DNA from: Burkholderiaceae bacterium
GTDB taxonomy: Bacteria; Pseudomonadota; Gammaproteobacteria; Burkholderiales; Burkholderiaceae_C
Reading direction: 5' to 3'
DNA: 40,807 nt
Assembly (NCBI GenBank): GCA_019751915.1
Contig: JAIEMS010000029.1
Span: 1-40,807 of the forward strand
The notes beneath the pieces were generated by a model. The model made no database searches, was not told where the DNA came from, and saw only the letters and a program-made list of their open reading frames with translations. Shown piece after piece: positions 39,237-40,807 of this stretch. The position numbers and the translations under genes were made by a program. The number at the start of each line of letters is the position of its first letter. Position 1 is the first letter of the stretch.

Positions 39237-40807
39237 TCAGAGCTGCGCACTGGTGCGCAGTTGCTTGATCGCTACCCCAACCTCATTCGAGGCTTTAGCG
39301 AATGCGGTGCCAGCACCCAGCATGCGCAGTGCTTGTTCGCGCTGGCCTTGGTTGATCGTCCGGGCGACCTGACCGGCCTCATGGTGAAAATGGGCATGGC
39401 GCTCGACCAGCGTCCTGAATTGAGGCAGATGGCTGTATTGGGGTCGCCCTGCTCCGTGGAGCCACTGGCCCAAGACACAGCGGTCATCGCAGGCAATGGT
39501 TTCGGCATCTACCTGCTCGTTGCCTACTGCGGCATTGCGCAGTTTGAGTTTCCAGTCCGCATGGGCCTTGACCGCGCTATCGAGGTCGATGCTGGACGCG
39601 GTCACGCTGCTGGGCGTTAAAACCACCATGTGCTTGGAGGGGTTCAAGTCCAGAGGGGTGCGGAAAATCGCAATGGCATGGGTAATGTTAGTGGCCTGCT
39701 TTGACAAATGGTCCGCAGCCGCCGCAGCTTCATCGACCAAGGCAGCGTTTTGCTGCGTCACGGTGTCGAGCAAAGATACTCCCTGCGTAATTTGTGAAAG
39801 GCCCTGACTTTGCTCCTGTGTTGTATCGGTCATTTCAGACATGATCGCGGTCACACGGGCCGTCGAATCAATCACCCGCTTGATCGCTGTGCCGGCATCC
39901 CTGGTTAACACAGCGCCTGCTTCTACTTGGCTCAAAGTTGAATGGATCAGCGTTTTGATTTCTTTGGCAGCTCCGGCGCTGCGCCCAGCCAGATTGCGCA
40001 CCTCGCTGGCAACCACGGCAAATCCCCGGCCTTGTTCGCCCGCGCGAGCGGCCTCGACGGCAGCATTGAGCGCCAGTATGTTGGTTTGGAATGCGATGCC
40101 GTCAATCATGCCAATGATGTCGCCGATTTTGTGCGACGCGGCACTGATGCCCTGCATAGTGGTAACGACTTGGTGCACCACTTGACCACCTTGGGTTGCG
40201 AGGTTGGAAGCTTCTTGCGCCAGTGCATTGGCCTTGGCTATGTTGCCTGCACTTTGTTGCACAGCACCGGTAATTTGCTCCATGCTGGCTGCAGTTTTTT
40301 CTAGGCTATCGGCCTGCGCTTCTGTGCGGCTGGATAAATCTATATTGCCAATGGCAATTTCTTGTGTTGCCAGCCGGATGCCTTCAAAGTTACTGCGCAC
40401 ATCGCCAATGATGCTGCGCAAGTTAAGGTTCATTTGGCGCAGGGCATTTTGTAATTGCCCCAATTCGCTCTGGTTGGCTGACGTGATTTTTTGCGTCAAA
40501 TCTCCCCCAGCCATAATTTGGGTCCATTGAATAATTCTTTTCATGGGAGAAAAGAAATGCTGGTGGAAAGTCCAGCCGATATAGGCAAGTGCCAGCAGTC
40601 CTAGCCCCAAAGACAGCAAAATAAGTGCCGGTGATGGAGCACCCCACCACTGTGGGGCCAATCCCTGCACCGCAGAAAAAACCAAGGCCAGCATGGCTGT
40701 GGTCAAGCCCACTTGCAGCCGAGGCATCAAGCCGACGCCAGCGATCTTGCCCAAGATGCCATAACGCAGAACTTGGCCTTTGTGGATGCACAGTTTGTGC
40801 GGGTTGC
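39237..40807 (-). CDS. Methyl-accepting chemotaxis protein with C-terminal CZB domain (5' end outside window)
   Basis: The frame has no stop upstream to the window edge (it reads [20 protein letters not shown] before the TTG at 40754), so the gene probably starts beyond 40807. Two membrane segments are seen ([16 protein letters not shown] and [19 protein letters not shown]) with almost no periplasmic loop, then HAMP-like [14 protein letters not shown], the signalling tip [20 protein letters not shown] and a C-terminal CZB domain. The CZB landmarks are [27 protein letters not shown] and [15 protein letters not shown], giving the His/Cys zinc site. CZB chemoreceptors sense zinc, pH or oxidants such as hypochlorous acid. 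It is convergent with dsbA. Confidence 0.92.
   Translation of the reverse strand, partial: NPHKLCIHKGQVLRYGILGKIAGVGLMPRLQVGLTTAMLALVFSAVQGLAPQWWGAPSPALILLSLGLGLLALAYIGWTFHQHFFSPMKRIIQWTQIMAGGDLTQKITSANQSELGQLQNALRQMNLNLRSIIGDVRSNFEGIRLATQEIAIGNIDLSSRTEAQADSLEKTAASMEQITGAVQQSAGNIAKANALAQEASNLATQGGQVVHQVVTTMQGISAASHKIGDIIGMIDGIAFQTNILALNAAVEAARAGEQGRGFAVVASEVRNLAGRSAGAAKEIKTLIHSTLSQVEAGAVLTRDAGTAIKRVIDSTARVTAIMSEMTDTTQEQSQGLSQITQGVSLLDTVTQQNAALVDEAAAAADHLSKQATNITHAIAIFRTPLDLNPSKHMVVLTPSSVTASSIDLDSAVKAHADWKLKLRNAAVGNEQVDAETIACDDRCVLGQWLHGAGRPQYSHLPQFRTLVERHAHFHHEAGQVARTINQGQREQALRMLGAGTAFAKASNEVGVAIKQLRTSAQL

Overview
This 40.8 kb window looks like a chromosomal segment of a betaproteobacterium of the order Burkholderiales, most likely family Comamonadaceae. 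The reasons are the gene content and order (a FadD/LivGHM/substrate-binding protein/LivF/PaaK-like cluster, an orphan Bug-type binding protein, a LysR regulator divergent from malate synthase G), the moderately high GC content, and short dispersed intergenic hairpins of a kind I associate with that family. This placement is inference from protein character; no rRNA or tRNA gene is present. I see no CRISPR array, intact insertion sequence or phage gene.

Layout. 1-1245 is an AT-richer accessory patch: a RelB/DinJ antitoxin C-terminus at the edge, a complete BrnT/BrnA toxin-antitoxin pair, and a chimeric scar joining a DinJ N-terminus to a truncated DUF2442-like gene that carries nine copies of a 9-bp repeat, closed by a terminator. 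1260-2692 holds cobS and cobC (end of cobalamin synthesis). 2723-10366 is on the minus strand: htpG, a DHH-family phosphoesterase, an RsuA/RluF-type pseudouridine synthase, a GGDEF/EAL protein and a Crp/Fnr-type regulator. 10532-20265 (plus) is the largest functional unit: a lone Liv-type binding protein, then FadD-like ligase, LivG, LivH, LivM, a second binding protein, LivF and a PaaK-like protein, ending in a strong terminator. This probably couples uptake of an organic acid to its activation with CoA; the substrate is unknown. 20487-24045 (plus) has a Bug-type binding protein, a membrane diguanylate cyclase with a Cys-rich sensor region and a small lipoprotein.

24061-28595 (minus) has a metallo-beta-lactamase-fold hydrolase, a PaaK-like ligase overlapping a MidA-type methyltransferase, and a crotonase-fold protein that lacks both classical catalytic glutamates. 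28715-29872 is a second membrane diguanylate cyclase. 30010-33447 is malate synthase G with a divergent LysR regulator. 33500-40807 has a DUF2214 membrane protein, a PsiF-repeat protein, a chemoreceptor, argS, a SPOR-domain protein, dsbA, and a second chemoreceptor with a C-terminal CZB zinc domain whose 5' end lies outside the window.

Two themes recur. One is acid and CoA metabolism: three adenylate-forming enzymes, a crotonase, malate synthase, and three acid-type binding proteins. The other is signalling: three c-di-GMP proteins and two chemoreceptors. The least ordinary sequence features are the antitoxin/DUF2442 chimera with its in-frame repeat, a dispersed hairpin family that encodes the end of cobC and overlaps a heat-shock-like promoter of htpG, the PaaK-like protein with a non-canonical P-loop, and the crotonase without its glutamates.
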